Of a DNA stretch of 12,174 bases, positions 1 through 7,051 are shown one piece after another. The notes below the pieces were generated by a model, which had not been told where the DNA came from, searched no databases, and saw only the letters and a list, made by a program, of their open reading frames with translations. This DNA comes from SNAP01 sp049671745 (GTDB lineage Bacteria > Bacteroidota > Bacteroidia > Bacteroidales > Marinifilaceae). The first letter of the stretch is position 1. The number at the start of each line of letters is the position of its first letter. Location of the stretch: positions 1 through 12,174 of the forward strand of contig JBATVL010000007.1 in the NCBI GenBank assembly GCA_049671745.1, read 5' to 3'. The translations under genes were made by a program, and so were the position numbers.

Positions 1-88
1 GTGTTGTTAGCATCCAATATTGGCATGCTAACAACACCTTTTGAAAAAATATAATAGAAATAACAACAATATGGCTGATGCACATTAG
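1..88 (+). repeat. Leader-like repeat, copy 0 (3' part only): nested palindrome plus attI-like end
   Basis: The same roughly 90-base unit recurs at 3614-3702 and 9976-10064 and, in remnant form, just before 2520. It opens with a palindrome: arms 1-13 (GTGTTGTTAGCAT) and 25-37 are perfect reverse complements, enclosing the self-complementary CCAATATTGG. A non-palindromic AT-rich stretch follows, ending at CACATTA-G|TT. The sequence after that G differs in every copy, so G88 is a recombination junction of the integron type. The unit is not a folded attC; a plain ~60 base stretch ending in G|TT beside cassettes is what an attI site looks like. The upstream part (promoter, terminator) would lie outside the window. 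Confidence 0.7.
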
Positions 89-180
89 TTAGCAACAAAC
101 CAAAAAAAAGCATAGCAGCAATCTCAAATGAGTTGAATAATAAATATGCAACACAAAGAGGTACGCTTCATAGCCTAGCC
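88..180 (+). other. Gene-less cassette remnant
   Basis: This 93-base stretch sits between two G|TT junctions (88 and 181). It starts GTTAGCAAC, the same nine bases that open the next cassette, and ends in a typical attC right end (CATAGCCTAGCC before GTTAGC). It holds no reading frame and no left attC box. It looks like a cassette that has lost its gene and the left half of its attC. Alternatively it is simply the right half of a longer attC. Confidence 0.5.
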
Positions 181-217
181 GTTAGCAACAAGGCAAAAAC
201 ACATAAGACCATAGATT

Positions 218-1531
218 ATGATTAAAACAATTTCCGACTTTCTTTTAAAGCTTATTGATGCTGAGAAACAACATATAGATTCTATGGAGATTTCCCATAG
301 AGTTACTATTGGAAATATGTACGAGGGGTTAACAAAAGATTTTCTTGAAATGTCTCTTTTCGATGAATTGAATCTTAATATCGTTACAAACTCCTTTATA
401 ATAAACAAAGAAGGTCTTAGAAGTAAGGAGATGGATATTTTAATTATAGAAGGGGAAGGAAACAAATTACCTTATACAGATCAATACGATGTAAATATCA
501 AGCAAGTTATAGCTGTAATTCAAGTCAAAAAGAAATTAAACAAAAAAAGCATAATTGACGGATATGAAAATTTAAGAAATGTACTAGAAATTGCTGATGA
601 TATTCAATATGAAGACTATCATAGAAATTTATTTTATGATTCTTACCTAAGCATATGTAATGAAAACATTATGGATAATGGGGCATTAAGAAAGCATTTT
701 GACTCTTCAACAAAAGAAGCTATATTCCGCATTTTGAGAGAAGAAGTTACAATGCCACCTCGAATACTCTTAGGATATGAAGGATATAGTTCAGAAAAGA
801 ATTTAAGAGATGGGTTTGTGAATTTCTTATTCGAAAATCTTTCAACAGCTGATAAGCTAATATCTGGTTTTTCTCCTTTACACTTTCCAAATCTGATTAT
901 CAACGAAAAAATCAGTGTAATTAAAAACAATGCAATGCCATTTGTCGGTAGTCTAATAAATGGAGTTTGGCCATTTTACACTACAAATACGGATAATCCG
1001 ATTTACAATATGTTGGAAATTATCTGGACAAGAATTTCGTACAAATACAATATCAGTTCAGATATTTTTGGTGAAGACTTAACACTTTCTGGTGCAAACG
1101 TATTTTTATTAGGAAACATAGTGAACTGTGGTGGACAATTAGGTTGGAACTTTCACTATGAAGTAATATCAAAAGATACTTTAACAAGAGAATACCCGCT
1201 CGAAGAATGGCAACCTACGAAATTGACTATGGAGCAACATCATATTATTGCATATCTATGTAAAAACAATAAAATACTAGTTACTAAGGTCAATACCGAA
1301 TTAGCAAAAATTAATTGCAATGTTAAAATTGACGAATTTGTAAAATCAATAATTGAAACAAGACTTGTAGGTATTGATGGTCGAAAGTATTTAAGGCTTC
1401 AGACTAAAAAGTGTCAATGTGCAATTTTTAAAGGGGAATTCTTTGCCTCGGATGATAAGAGCGGGCAATTTACAAGATGGGCTTCCAAAACATTTGGGGA
1501 TAATGTGTTAGATTTAAGAAAAAAAGTATAA
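218..1531 (+). CDS. DUF6602 / PD-(D/E)XK nuclease-like protein (cassette 1)
   Basis: A 437-residue protein whose N-terminal third resembles DUF6602, a family with a restriction-endonuclease-like core. Visible motif elements are a conserved Glu in GNMYEG (E36), an acidic residue in KEMDILI (D73), and a strand ending in the Q-x-K variant of the E-x-K motif (IAVIQVKKK, Q102 and K104). In this family the core reads '..DIVIY...VxAVIEVK..', which fits. The C-terminal part (about 200-437) has no domain I recognise; it includes the motif CQCAIFKGEFF near 400 and could act in target recognition. The ATG lies 37 bases after the G|TT junction at 181 and the stop precedes attC1 by about 10 bases, so it is a single-gene cassette. 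A DNA-cutting role, possibly in defence, is inferred from the motif; catalysis is not shown. Confidence 0.72.
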   Translation: MIKTISDFLLKLIDAEKQHIDSMEISHRVTIGNMYEGLTKDFLEMSLFDELNLNIVTNSFIINKEGLRSKEMDILIIEGEGNKLPYTDQYDVNIKQVIAVIQVKKKLNKKSIIDGYENLRNVLEIADDIQYEDYHRNLFYDSYLSICNENIMDNGALRKHFDSSTKEAIFRILREEVTMPPRILLGYEGYSSEKNLRDGFVNFLFENLSTADKLISGFSPLHFPNLIINEKISVIKNNAMPFVGSLINGVWPFYTTNTDNPIYNMLEIIWTRISYKYNISSDIFGEDLTLSGANVFLLGNIVNCGGQLGWNFHYEVISKDTLTREYPLEEWQPTKLTMEQHHIIAYLCKNNKILVTKVNTELAKINCNVKIDEFVKSIIETRLVGIDGRKYLRLQTKKCQCAIFKGEFFASDDKSGQFTRWASKTFGDNVLDLRKKV

Positions 1532-1542
1532 TAAAGCCCAGT

Positions 1543-1731
1543 TGCTAACAAAAGCTATATGTAATGCGGGGGCAGTAGGTAATTCAACAGCAGTTCTCCG
1601 TTGTAACACCGCCAAATCTTTGATTTGTCAATTTATAATTTGAATTAATGTAAATCAAAGTTTTGGCTAAATGTAGATTTGAAAGTGAAGAGCTTCGAAA
1701 TCCCCCAAAACACATAGCCAGCCCGTTATGG
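1543..1731 (+). repeat. attC1, type B recombination site
   Basis: Left box TGCTAAC (1543-1549), right box GTTATGG (1725-1731). Outer arms pair imperfectly (AGCTATATGT on the left with ACACATAGCC on the right). An inner stem pairs 1611-1626 with 1652-1667 (16 bp, one mismatch), with an AT-rich loop. Nearly the same sequence recurs as attC4 and attC6. Cassette exchange would cut at G1725|T1726. Confidence 0.85.
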
Positions 1732-1749
1732 CCAATTAAAACAAAAACA

Positions 1750-2390
1750 ATGAGAAGACTCTTAAAAACATTACTTAAAACAGGAGGAATTATTTTTACT
1801 TTAATGCTAGTCCTGTCTTTATTTGTATAGCATTTTACGGAACTTCGACTGAACCATCTTACACAAAGAAAGACTTAGTTGAGAACTATGAACAGAAAAA
1901 GGAAGAAATTTTAGAAGCGAAAAGGTATTTTGAATCTATTATGCCTGAGAATGCATTTGTCCATATAGAATTCGATAATAACAAAGAATTGGAGATTTTT
2001 CATGTTAAAGCAAAAAGACCTTTTGAGAGTAATTGGAATTTAAATATTAACTCTTCAAAAACAGACTCCTTATTGAATGATCTTGGCTGGACTAGAAAGG
2101 AACTGAGAATCCTTAAAATGAAGTTAGATAATGCTAATTGCATATCTATTTCTAGCCGTAAACCTATCACTATTGGATGGCAAAGAAGTGGCATGGGAAA
2201 GTTTTCTTACAACATATTTGATGAAAATTTAACTGAGAACTTAATTTCAAAGTATAATGATGGTTGTATGTATATATTCTATAAAGACAATGTAGTTTTG
2301 GAATATGGTGGTGGTGCGTTTGGATCTCAGTGTTTCCCAGGTTATGTAAGAAAGACGGAACAAAGTCAGCAGCTACAGCAAGTGAGATGA
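1750..2390 (+). pseudogene. Membrane-anchored unknown protein, broken by a frameshift (cassette 2)
   Basis: The reading frame starts at ATG 1750, giving MRRLLKTLLKTGG followed by a hydrophobic stretch (IIFTLMLVLSLF) that looks like an N-terminal membrane anchor. It then hits TAG at 1828. The rest of the protein continues in another frame from about 1821 (IAFYGTSTEPSY...), runs through a coiled, charged linker (about DLVENYEQKKEEILEAKRYF) and reaches TGA at 2388-2390. Loss of one base near 1817-1828 would explain this. The soluble part has a CISISS / GWQRSGMGKFSYNIF / VLEYGGGAFGSQCFPGY pattern that I cannot assign. The last 10 or so residues (TEQSQQLQQVR) look like read-through into foreign sequence. 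Starting downstream at ATG 1941 would lose the anchor. A sequencing error at the shift cannot be excluded. No attC follows: the cassette runs straight into a leader fragment. Confidence 0.6.
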
Positions 2391-2396
2391 ATTCAG

Positions 2397-2520
2397 GAGG
2401 AGTTCTTTATACAAACAGGAATGAAAGTTAGATTATCTGATCATTCAGTAGGACAAGATGTGATAGATACTAAGAGCAGCATGTTCTTTTCTATATATTA
2501 ATATTGTTGATTCACATTAG
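2397..2520 (+). repeat. Leader-like repeat, copy 1 (internally deleted) with alcohol-dehydrogenase debris
   Basis: 2397-2478 matches 3228-3309 and 9693-9774, part of an iron-type alcohol dehydrogenase C-terminus (FFIQTGMKVRLSDHSVGQD). It then jumps from a stretch matching 9768-9785 into the tail of the leader (GATTCACATTAG ending at G2520). The terminator, putative promoter and palindrome found in copies 2 and 3 are missing. The junction with the next cassette at G2520|T is still exact, so the deletion probably happened without disturbing the recombination point. Confidence 0.65.
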
Positions 2521-2542
2521 TTGTACACAATACAAATTCACC

Positions 2543-3076
2543 ATGACAATTAAGCACATAATTATAATTGCTTTGTTTATATTTCCCATGAATGTCATGA
2601 GTCAGAAGGTTCTGACGTCTTATGGTACAAAAAGAAGTTCTTTACTATACTCAAACAATAAATATGAAAGTGGAAAATTTAATTTACTAATTGACGACTT
2701 CAAGCTTTCATTTGATAATAATGATATAAAATCAAAATTTATTGAAGAAATAGGGATAGATATAATTGAGGATATTAAAGATGTTAATGACTTTATTGAA
2801 AGTAACTTAAATAAAGACAATGAATTTCTATTAGTTTCGAAAACAAAAACACTCTATATTGACAAAAAAGAAATAAAACTTCCACATACAATTGACATTT
2901 TTCTCATTCTAGATTATTTGGTTGAAAATGAGAAATTCTACATTCAAAAAGATAACGAGAAAATAGATTATATTGAATATTTATATTGGATGCCTCAATA
3001 TCAAGGTGCAATTTATTCAAAATGGAGTGTTGATGGGAATGTAATTTTAAAGATAACTCATGGTTTTGTTGATTAA
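2543..3076 (+). CDS. Small exported protein of unknown function (cassette 3)
   Basis: I chose ATG 2543 (177 residues). The longer frame from 2504 would start inside the previous leader copy, upstream of the cassette junction at 2520. Starting at 2543 gives MTIKHIIIIALFIFPMNVMSQ, a clean signal peptide with likely cleavage after the Ser-Gln region. The mature part is rich in Asp, Lys and Ile, with a C-terminal segment YLYWMPQYQGAIYSKWSVDG that could be a beta-rich domain. I do not recognise the family. Its cassette is defined by perfect complementarity of 2520-2529 and 3081-3090. The following attC is truncated, so this cassette is probably no longer mobile. Confidence 0.6.
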   Translation: MTIKHIIIIALFIFPMNVMSQKVLTSYGTKRSSLLYSNNKYESGKFNLLIDDFKLSFDNNDIKSKFIEEIGIDIIEDIKDVNDFIESNLNKDNEFLLVSKTKTLYIDKKEIKLPHTIDIFLILDYLVENEKFYIQKDNEKIDYIEYLYWMPQYQGAIYSKWSVDGNVILKITHGFVD

Positions 3077-3083
3077 GTACTGT

Positions 3084-3114
3084 GTACAACACACGCTATC
3101 CTAAAATAGCTAGC
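3084..3114 (+). repeat. Truncated attC of cassette 3
   Basis: The left box TGTACAAC (3083-3090) matches the cassette start GTTGTACA exactly, so it is the genuine start of this cassette's attC. About 30 bases later the sequence changes into radical-SAM/alcohol-dehydrogenase debris (from about 3115), and no inner stem or right GTT box follows. A possible piece of right arm is AAAATAGCTAGC (3103-3114), which would mean the middle was lost. Confidence 0.5.
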
Positions 3115-3353
3115 TTGCCCTAAATACAATTAGTCTTATTGCTAAGATTCTTCAATATGCTGAACGCGTTAGGGGAATTGTAGATGGAACTGTGGACGAA
3201 ATAATTGATCTAGCAATTGCTAAAATAGAGGAGTTCTTTATACAAACAGGAATGAAAGTTAGATTATCTGATCATTCAGTAGGACAAGATGTGATAGATA
3301 CAATCGTAAAAAGATTCGAAGATAGAGGTATGATTCTTGAAGATAGAAAATAA
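3115..3353 (+). pseudogene. Radical-SAM fragment fused to C-terminus of NADPH-type iron alcohol dehydrogenase
   Basis: The frame 3114-3353 is open but has no start codon; an in-frame TAG lies at 3111. Residues from 3114-3143 (LALNTISLIA) match the radical-SAM fragment at 9453-9484. From 3144 the frame reads KILQYAERVRGIVDG...EEFFIQTGMKVRLSD...IVKRFEDRGMILEDRK. This resembles the C-terminal helix bundle of YqhD-type alcohol dehydrogenases (family pattern AERVW-I-EG-DER-D-AI..FF..LG...LSDYG). The conserved Trp of AERVW is Arg here. It stops earlier than the family norm, without the final helix. Compared with the copy near 9600, about 125 bases between a GCT and a GCTAA have been removed, joining the two genes in frame. 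It is debris, not a working enzyme. Confidence 0.65.
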
Positions 3354-3383
3354 ATAGATACTAAGAACTACATGTTTTTTTAA

Positions 3384-3413
3384 GGCAGTCTCCTTTTGGG
3401 AGAGTGCCTTTTT
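3384..3413 (+). terminator. Rho-independent terminator of the dehydrogenase fragment, copy 2
   Basis: Stem GGCAGTCTCC (3384-3393), loop TTTT, right arm GGGAGAGTGCC (3398-3408), then a run of seven or more T. One internal mismatch weakens it compared with the copy at 9791-9820. It sits about 30 bases after the dehydrogenase stop, so it was probably the native terminator of that gene. Confidence 0.75.
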
Positions 3414-3431
3414 TTATGTTTTAGACATGGT

Positions 3432-3463
3432 TAAACAATATTCTAATATAATAATATTGTTTA
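3432..3463. repeat. AT-rich inverted repeat in leader, copy 2
   Basis: TAAACAATATT (3432-3442) and AATATTGTTTA (3453-3463) are perfect 11-base reverse complements around a 10-base spacer. The repeat is kept with one change in copy 3 (9837-9847 and 9857-9867). It overlaps the -33 part of the putative promoter, so it could be an operator. A plain hairpin is the alternative. Confidence 0.45.
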
Positions 3464-3483
3464 GTATTATTTTATTATATTTG
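3457..3483 (+). promoter_or_regulatory. Putative array promoter in leader, copy 2
   Basis: TATATTTG (3476-3483) fits the Bacteroidota -7 consensus TAnnTTTG, with TTG at 3457-3459 as a possible -33 element. The 16-base gap is a little short. It lies after a terminator and points towards the cassettes, the place expected for an integron cassette promoter. The same pair occurs at 9861-9887. AT-rich DNA yields such matches by chance, so confidence is modest. Confidence 0.35.
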
Positions 3484-3613
3484 GTTTGCTAAATTAGACT
3501 GGTTTTTCTAAGTTTATTTAAAGGCAAAATAAATATACACACATGTTTCGAATAAGAATTTATGTCAAATTAATAATCCATTAGATGATATTTTAAATAA
3601 TTCGCCATAGGAA

Positions 3614-3702
3614 GGAATTGTTAGCATTCCATATTGGCATGTTAACAACACCTTTTGAAAAAATATAATAGAAATAACAACAATATGGCTGATTCATATT
3701 AG
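3614..3702 (+). repeat. Leader-like repeat, copy 2: nested palindrome and attI-like end
   Basis: Palindrome 3614-3652, slightly degenerate compared with copy 0 (left arm GGAATTGTTAGCAT, right arm ATGTTAACAACACC). The conserved AT-rich segment follows, ending at G3702. The next bases TTACCAGC belong to the following cassette, whose attC opens with the exact complement (4663-4671). Between terminator and palindrome this copy has about 40 bases (roughly 3530-3570) that copy 3 lacks. Confidence 0.7.
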
Positions 3703-3725
3703 TTACCAGCAATAAAAATTAGGCA

Positions 3726-4655
3726 ATGAGTACACTGAAAGAATATTTTGATCAAGCATTTGATAATTGTGTGAAATGTACGAATAAACGTGATTATGTA
3801 TTTAATGACATTAGTACAAAATTACAATATCAGGGCTGCTTAGATTTCTACTCTGGCGTTATGTTCTTGACGTTCTATTTTGAAAAGAAAGGGTTAGGGG
3901 GAAATTTCTTTTTGAATTTCTTAAATGAATTAAAGAAGAATTGGCAGAATGGATTAAATATAGAAGGTGGTAAAGTAGTATTGCCTAAAATAAAATCTTT
4001 TGATGGAGAAATTAAAGTTGAAAATACTACCCCTTTTAAGTTGAGTGTGAAATTTAGAGGAGAATTTCCGATTGAATATACAGAATTAACTTTTTCCCAA
4101 AGAGTATTTATTTATTGTGACTCTTACATACCAGAAAATCATTTAAAAGAGTTGAAAGAAAATGCTAAAGCACTAGGATTTAACTTAATATTTAGAGGGA
4201 CAGAATATATGAAATATATGGACACAGATAATATGCCAATGGCTTTTATAAGTCATGATAGCAATGACAAAGATAAAATAGCACGACCACTTGCCGATAA
4301 CTTATCAAAAATGCTATGTCGTGTTTGGTACGATGAATATTCATTAAACGTTGGAGATAAGCTAAGAGAAAGTATTGAGAAAGGTTTAAAAGAATGTTCA
4401 AAGTGTATATTAATACTAACACCAGAATTTTTCAAGAATAATGGATGGACAAAGACAGAGTTTAATTCAATTTTTACGAGGGAGATATTGGAGGAAAAAA
4501 ATCTTGTGCTACCTATTTGGGCTGGGGTGTCAAAACAAGAAGTGTATGAATATAGTCCTAGCTTGTTGAATGTGATTGGCTTAGATTGGGAGAAATTAGG
4601 AGAGCAAGAGGTGACACGTAAGATTTATAATGCTTTAATTAATAATGATAAATAG
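3726..4655 (+). CDS. TIR-domain protein with N-terminal sensor-like domain (cassette 4)
   Basis: A 309-residue protein with a C-terminal TIR domain (about 171-305): FISHDSNDKDK (174-184) is the first strand and loop, WYDEYSLNVGD (201-211) carries the conserved acidic residue region linked to NAD cleavage in enzymatic TIRs, and PEFFKNNGWTKTEF (233-246) is the 'S/T-P...W...E' segment. The N-terminal part (1-165), ending in VFIYCDSYIPENHLKELKENAKALGFNLIFRG, is a recurrent partner region in bacterial TIR proteins of this type and may sense a trigger. Bacterial TIR proteins commonly deplete NAD or make signalling nucleotides during phage infection; that this one does so is inferred. The start at 3726 lies 24 bases after the junction at 3702. 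It is the first gene after a full leader copy, so it is well placed for expression from the putative promoter. Confidence 0.85.
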   Translation: MSTLKEYFDQAFDNCVKCTNKRDYVFNDISTKLQYQGCLDFYSGVMFLTFYFEKKGLGGNFFLNFLNELKKNWQNGLNIEGGKVVLPKIKSFDGEIKVENTTPFKLSVKFRGEFPIEYTELTFSQRVFIYCDSYIPENHLKELKENAKALGFNLIFRGTEYMKYMDTDNMPMAFISHDSNDKDKIARPLADNLSKMLCRVWYDEYSLNVGDKLRESIEKGLKECSKCILILTPEFFKNNGWTKTEFNSIFTREILEEKNLVLPIWAGVSKQEVYEYSPSLLNVIGLDWEKLGEQEVTRKIYNALINNDK

Positions 4656-4664
4656 AATTAAAGC

Positions 4665-4851
4665 TGGTAACAAAAGCTAAATTTCATGAGCGTTGATAAT
4701 CAGTTCGAAAGTTTAGTACAATTAAGAAACACCAGCAAGCCAAATAAATTGGTTTGATCCAAATATAAACAAATTTACACGGCTTACTTTTTTAGCGCAT
4801 TGATAAGATTAATTTTTTAATCGTCCATGCAACTTAGTAAGACCGTTAGTG
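4665..4851 (+). repeat. attC2, type C recombination site
   Basis: Left box TGGTAAC (4665-4671), right box GTTAGTG (4845-4851). Outer arms CTAAATTTCATG and CATGCAACTTAG pair over most of their length. An inner AAGCC / GGCTT stem closes an AT-rich loop. It is close in sequence to attC7 and clearly different from type B. Confidence 0.82.
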
Positions 4852-4886
4852 GCAATACAAGAACCGTCCATCATAAACAATAAACA

Positions 4887-5741
4887 ATAAAAGAAATATC
4901 ATTTTTATCAGGAAAAGCAATTGTTTCAAGAATTGATTCACATACTTATTTTGATTGGGTATTTGAATATGCTTATGTGGGTGTAAAACAGGTGTATACA
5001 TTTGAATTTATAAAGAATTATCAAATAGAGAATATTTTTATTGAAGAATTGGCTAAACGTAATTTACTTTTCGACTTTATAAAAAAGGATTATTCGGTCA
5101 ATGATTTCTTTCAAGAAGGTACATTTAATAGAATGGTGAAAAAAATAGAACACATTCACCATTATAACTGGACTATTAATTCGATACCAAGAAAGGATTT
5201 ATTTCTTCAATTAAATATAAAAAATCACACACAGAAATATGTTGTTTTCGATTTGACATTTAAGGGTTATAAGTATATAAGAAGAGATATTAAAATGCCC
5301 ATGGATTTATATGAGGAATTCGCAGAAAAAGGTAGACCAATTATTAAATTTATGAAAGATTATAAAGTATTTATAGCACATGCTTCTGAAAATAAGAATA
5401 GTGCAAGAAAAATTGCGAAAAATTTAACAAAAAATGGATATCAAGCTTGGTTTGATGAATGGGAAATTAAAGTTGGAGATTCAATTGTAGATAAAATAAA
5501 TGATGGAATTCAAGATTCATCTTTTATGGTTGTTTTATTCTCGAAAGATTCAATAAATAAGCCATGGGTGAAAAAAGAAATGAATTCAGGGTTAATAGTT
5601 GAATTAAATAAGAGAAACGTATTTGTTTTACCTGCACTTATAGAAGATTGTGATATACCACCATTATTCTCTGACAAAAGATATGCTGATTTTACAAAAT
5701 CTTTTGACCATGGATTTGATGAATTAGTTAAATCGCTATAA
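4887..5741 (+). CDS. TIR-domain protein without an ATG start (cassette 5)
   Basis: The frame is open from 4884, after an in-frame TAA at 4881. The first usable conventional start is GTG 4977 (254 residues). The upstream in-frame part, IKEISFLSGKAIVSRIDSHTYFDWVFEYAYV, looks like real protein, and ACA-ATA-AAA-GAA at 4884-4895 is where an ATG would be expected, 42 bases after the cassette junction. I therefore suspect ATG-to-ATA loss or rare ATA initiation at 4887. Numbered from the GTG, the TIR domain is 129-254: VFIAHASENK (131-140), WFDEWEIKVGDS (158-169, E161 the likely catalytic-region acid), and SINKPWVKKEM (202-212). The N-terminal domain is unknown and differs from that of the TIR gene just upstream. 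An NAD-consuming or signalling role is inferred from the family. Confidence 0.78.
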   Translation: MKEISFLSGKAIVSRIDSHTYFDWVFEYAYVGVKQVYTFEFIKNYQIENIFIEELAKRNLLFDFIKKDYSVNDFFQEGTFNRMVKKIEHIHHYNWTINSIPRKDLFLQLNIKNHTQKYVVFDLTFKGYKYIRRDIKMPMDLYEEFAEKGRPIIKFMKDYKVFIAHASENKNSARKIAKNLTKNGYQAWFDEWEIKVGDSIVDKINDGIQDSSFMVVLFSKDSINKPWVKKEMNSGLIVELNKRNVFVLPALIEDCDIPPLFSDKRYADFTKSFDHGFDELVKSL

Positions 5742-5751
5742 GAAGTAAAGG

Positions 5752-5949
5752 CACTAACAATGTATCATAAGCAACCAGGGGAACGTAGTATTTATGAGAA
5801 TTGTTGCGGTGTTTAATCCCCGCCAAATAAACGATTTGACGAGCTAATTAAAATTTTAAAGTTAACTGTAAAATCGTAGTTTTGGCTACTTAGCTATTTG
5901 AGACAGTTGTGGGTTAAATACCGCACTACTCACATGCGAACTGTTAGCT
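5752..5949 (+). repeat. attC3 recombination site
   Basis: Left box CACTAAC (5752-5758), right box GTTAGCT (5943-5949). The inner stem pairs 5822-5837 with 5871-5886 (13 of 16). A second stem pairs TGCGGTGTTTAATCC with GGGTTAAATACCGCA. It shares the CCGCCAAAT...TTTTGGC core with type B but is otherwise diverged. Confidence 0.82.
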
Positions 5950-6004
5950 GTAACCTGAAAAACTACAAACAAAAAAAATCAACTAAAAAGTTAATCATAT
6001 ATCT

Positions 6005-7042
6005 ATGAAAATAAACGACATTTTGGGACTTGGAAAAGTCCTTCCAATAGATAAACTAATTAATATCGTTACAAATTCTGTAGGAAGAGTTTCTAAGCCG
6101 TATTTTGATAAGAAAGATGTGGATACAAAGGCTTATGAAATTAAAAAGTTAGCTGAAGCACGAGCAGAAGAAATGAAGATTATCGCTACAGCTGTAAAAG
6201 AAAATTTTCAAATTACTGGAGGAATTGAATACAAAGAGGAAAAAATATCCATTAGCTCTCCAAAAGAATTAAAATTTGATAATTTAATCAATTCTCCTAT
6301 TGAAGAAAGAATACAAGATAGACTTGATTTTCAAGAAGCGAAAAAACAAATAAATATAGAAAGTATCACTGCATATGCCGCAGAAGAATTAAAAGACGAA
6401 TCAAACGTAACTGATGAGCCTCTAGACGAGGATTGGACTACACGTTTCTTCCGAATTGCCGAAGAAGTATCTAATGAAGAAATGCAAGCTTTATGGGGGA
6501 AAATTTTAGCAGGTGAAATTAAACAACCGAAGACATATTCATTGCGTACGCTTGAGCTTATTCGAAATTTATCAAAAAACGAAGCTGACACATTTATGAA
6601 AATTGCGAATTTTGCCATTAAATCAGGTAATGGAAATTACTTATTTAAAACTAATGATGAGCAAATGTTAAGTGAAAATCACAAAATTTATTACAGTGAC
6701 ATAGCACTGATGATCGAGATAGGGCTACTTCAGCCTGGTGATTTTGTAAATCACCAATTTTTAGAACAGCCAAACGATAATCAAAGAATTTTCACTTCAG
6801 GTAATACTATTATCATTGCAAAAATTAAGGCTAATACACCTACAATACAAATGCCAGTCAATGTCTTTAGTAATTCTGGAAATGAACTATTAAAGCTAAT
6901 CCAACAAAATCCACCTTTTGATTATTTAACTAGTTTCGCTAATTCAATAAAAAGTGATAACGTAGACGTTAAATATGCTCATATCATAGCTTGGAATGAC
7001 ACTAATATAAGACACACTAATCCATTACAGGATTTTAAATAA
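6005..7042 (+). CDS. DUF2806 protein (cassette 6)
   Basis: A 345-residue protein matching DUF2806. The N-terminus has LPIDKLINIVTNSVGRVSKPYF followed by a long charged helix (about 40-65, KKLAEARAEEMKII). The diagnostic stretch at about 141-200 reads EDWTTRFFRIAEEVSNEEMQ-LWGKILAGE-K-P--YSLRTLELIRNLSKNEA. The tail (about 225-345) contains winged-helix-like and beta segments. Biochemistry of the family is unknown to me; members are found scattered in accessory regions of many bacteria, and a defence or stress role is often suspected. ATG 6005 lies 62 bases after the junction at 5943, behind an A-rich leader. No membrane segment is visible, so it is probably cytosolic. Confidence 0.78.
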   Translation: MKINDILGLGKVLPIDKLINIVTNSVGRVSKPYFDKKDVDTKAYEIKKLAEARAEEMKIIATAVKENFQITGGIEYKEEKISISSPKELKFDNLINSPIEERIQDRLDFQEAKKQINIESITAYAAEELKDESNVTDEPLDEDWTTRFFRIAEEVSNEEMQALWGKILAGEIKQPKTYSLRTLELIRNLSKNEADTFMKIANFAIKSGNGNYLFKTNDEQMLSENHKIYYSDIALMIEIGLLQPGDFVNHQFLEQPNDNQRIFTSGNTIIIAKIKANTPTIQMPVNVFSNSGNELLKLIQQNPPFDYLTSFANSIKSDNVDVKYAHIIAWNDTNIRHTNPLQDFK

Positions 7043-7051
7043 AAAGGCAAC

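Noticed and set aside
175..465. Minus-strand frames, for example 175-465, 643-930, 6331-6618, 11290-11493
   Set aside because: Each lies opposite a better-supported + strand gene, is Ser/Leu/Phe/Ile-rich as expected of a shadow frame, and shows no family signature.
1611..1667. Strong hairpins in the intergenic repeats as terminators, small RNAs or MITEs
   Set aside because: They lack T tracts and transposon-type ends, and the left boxes match the starts of the cassettes they close, which only attC sites explain.
2395..2501. AGGAGG followed by ATG 2421 and a 26-codon frame
   Set aside because: It looks like a ribosome-binding site and small gene, but the bases belong to the dehydrogenase fragment repeated at 3229 and 9694, and Bacteroidota rarely use such motifs.
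2504..2542. Longer start for the exported protein at ATG 2504
   Set aside because: It begins upstream of the cassette junction at 2520, inside the previous leader copy, and puts hydrophilic residues ahead of a clean signal peptide. ATG 2543 is preferred.
3726..5741. The two adjacent TIR genes as a two-gene operon or a duplicated pair
   Set aside because: A complete attC separates them, their N-terminal domains are unrelated and their cassette ends differ, so they look like independent acquisitions.
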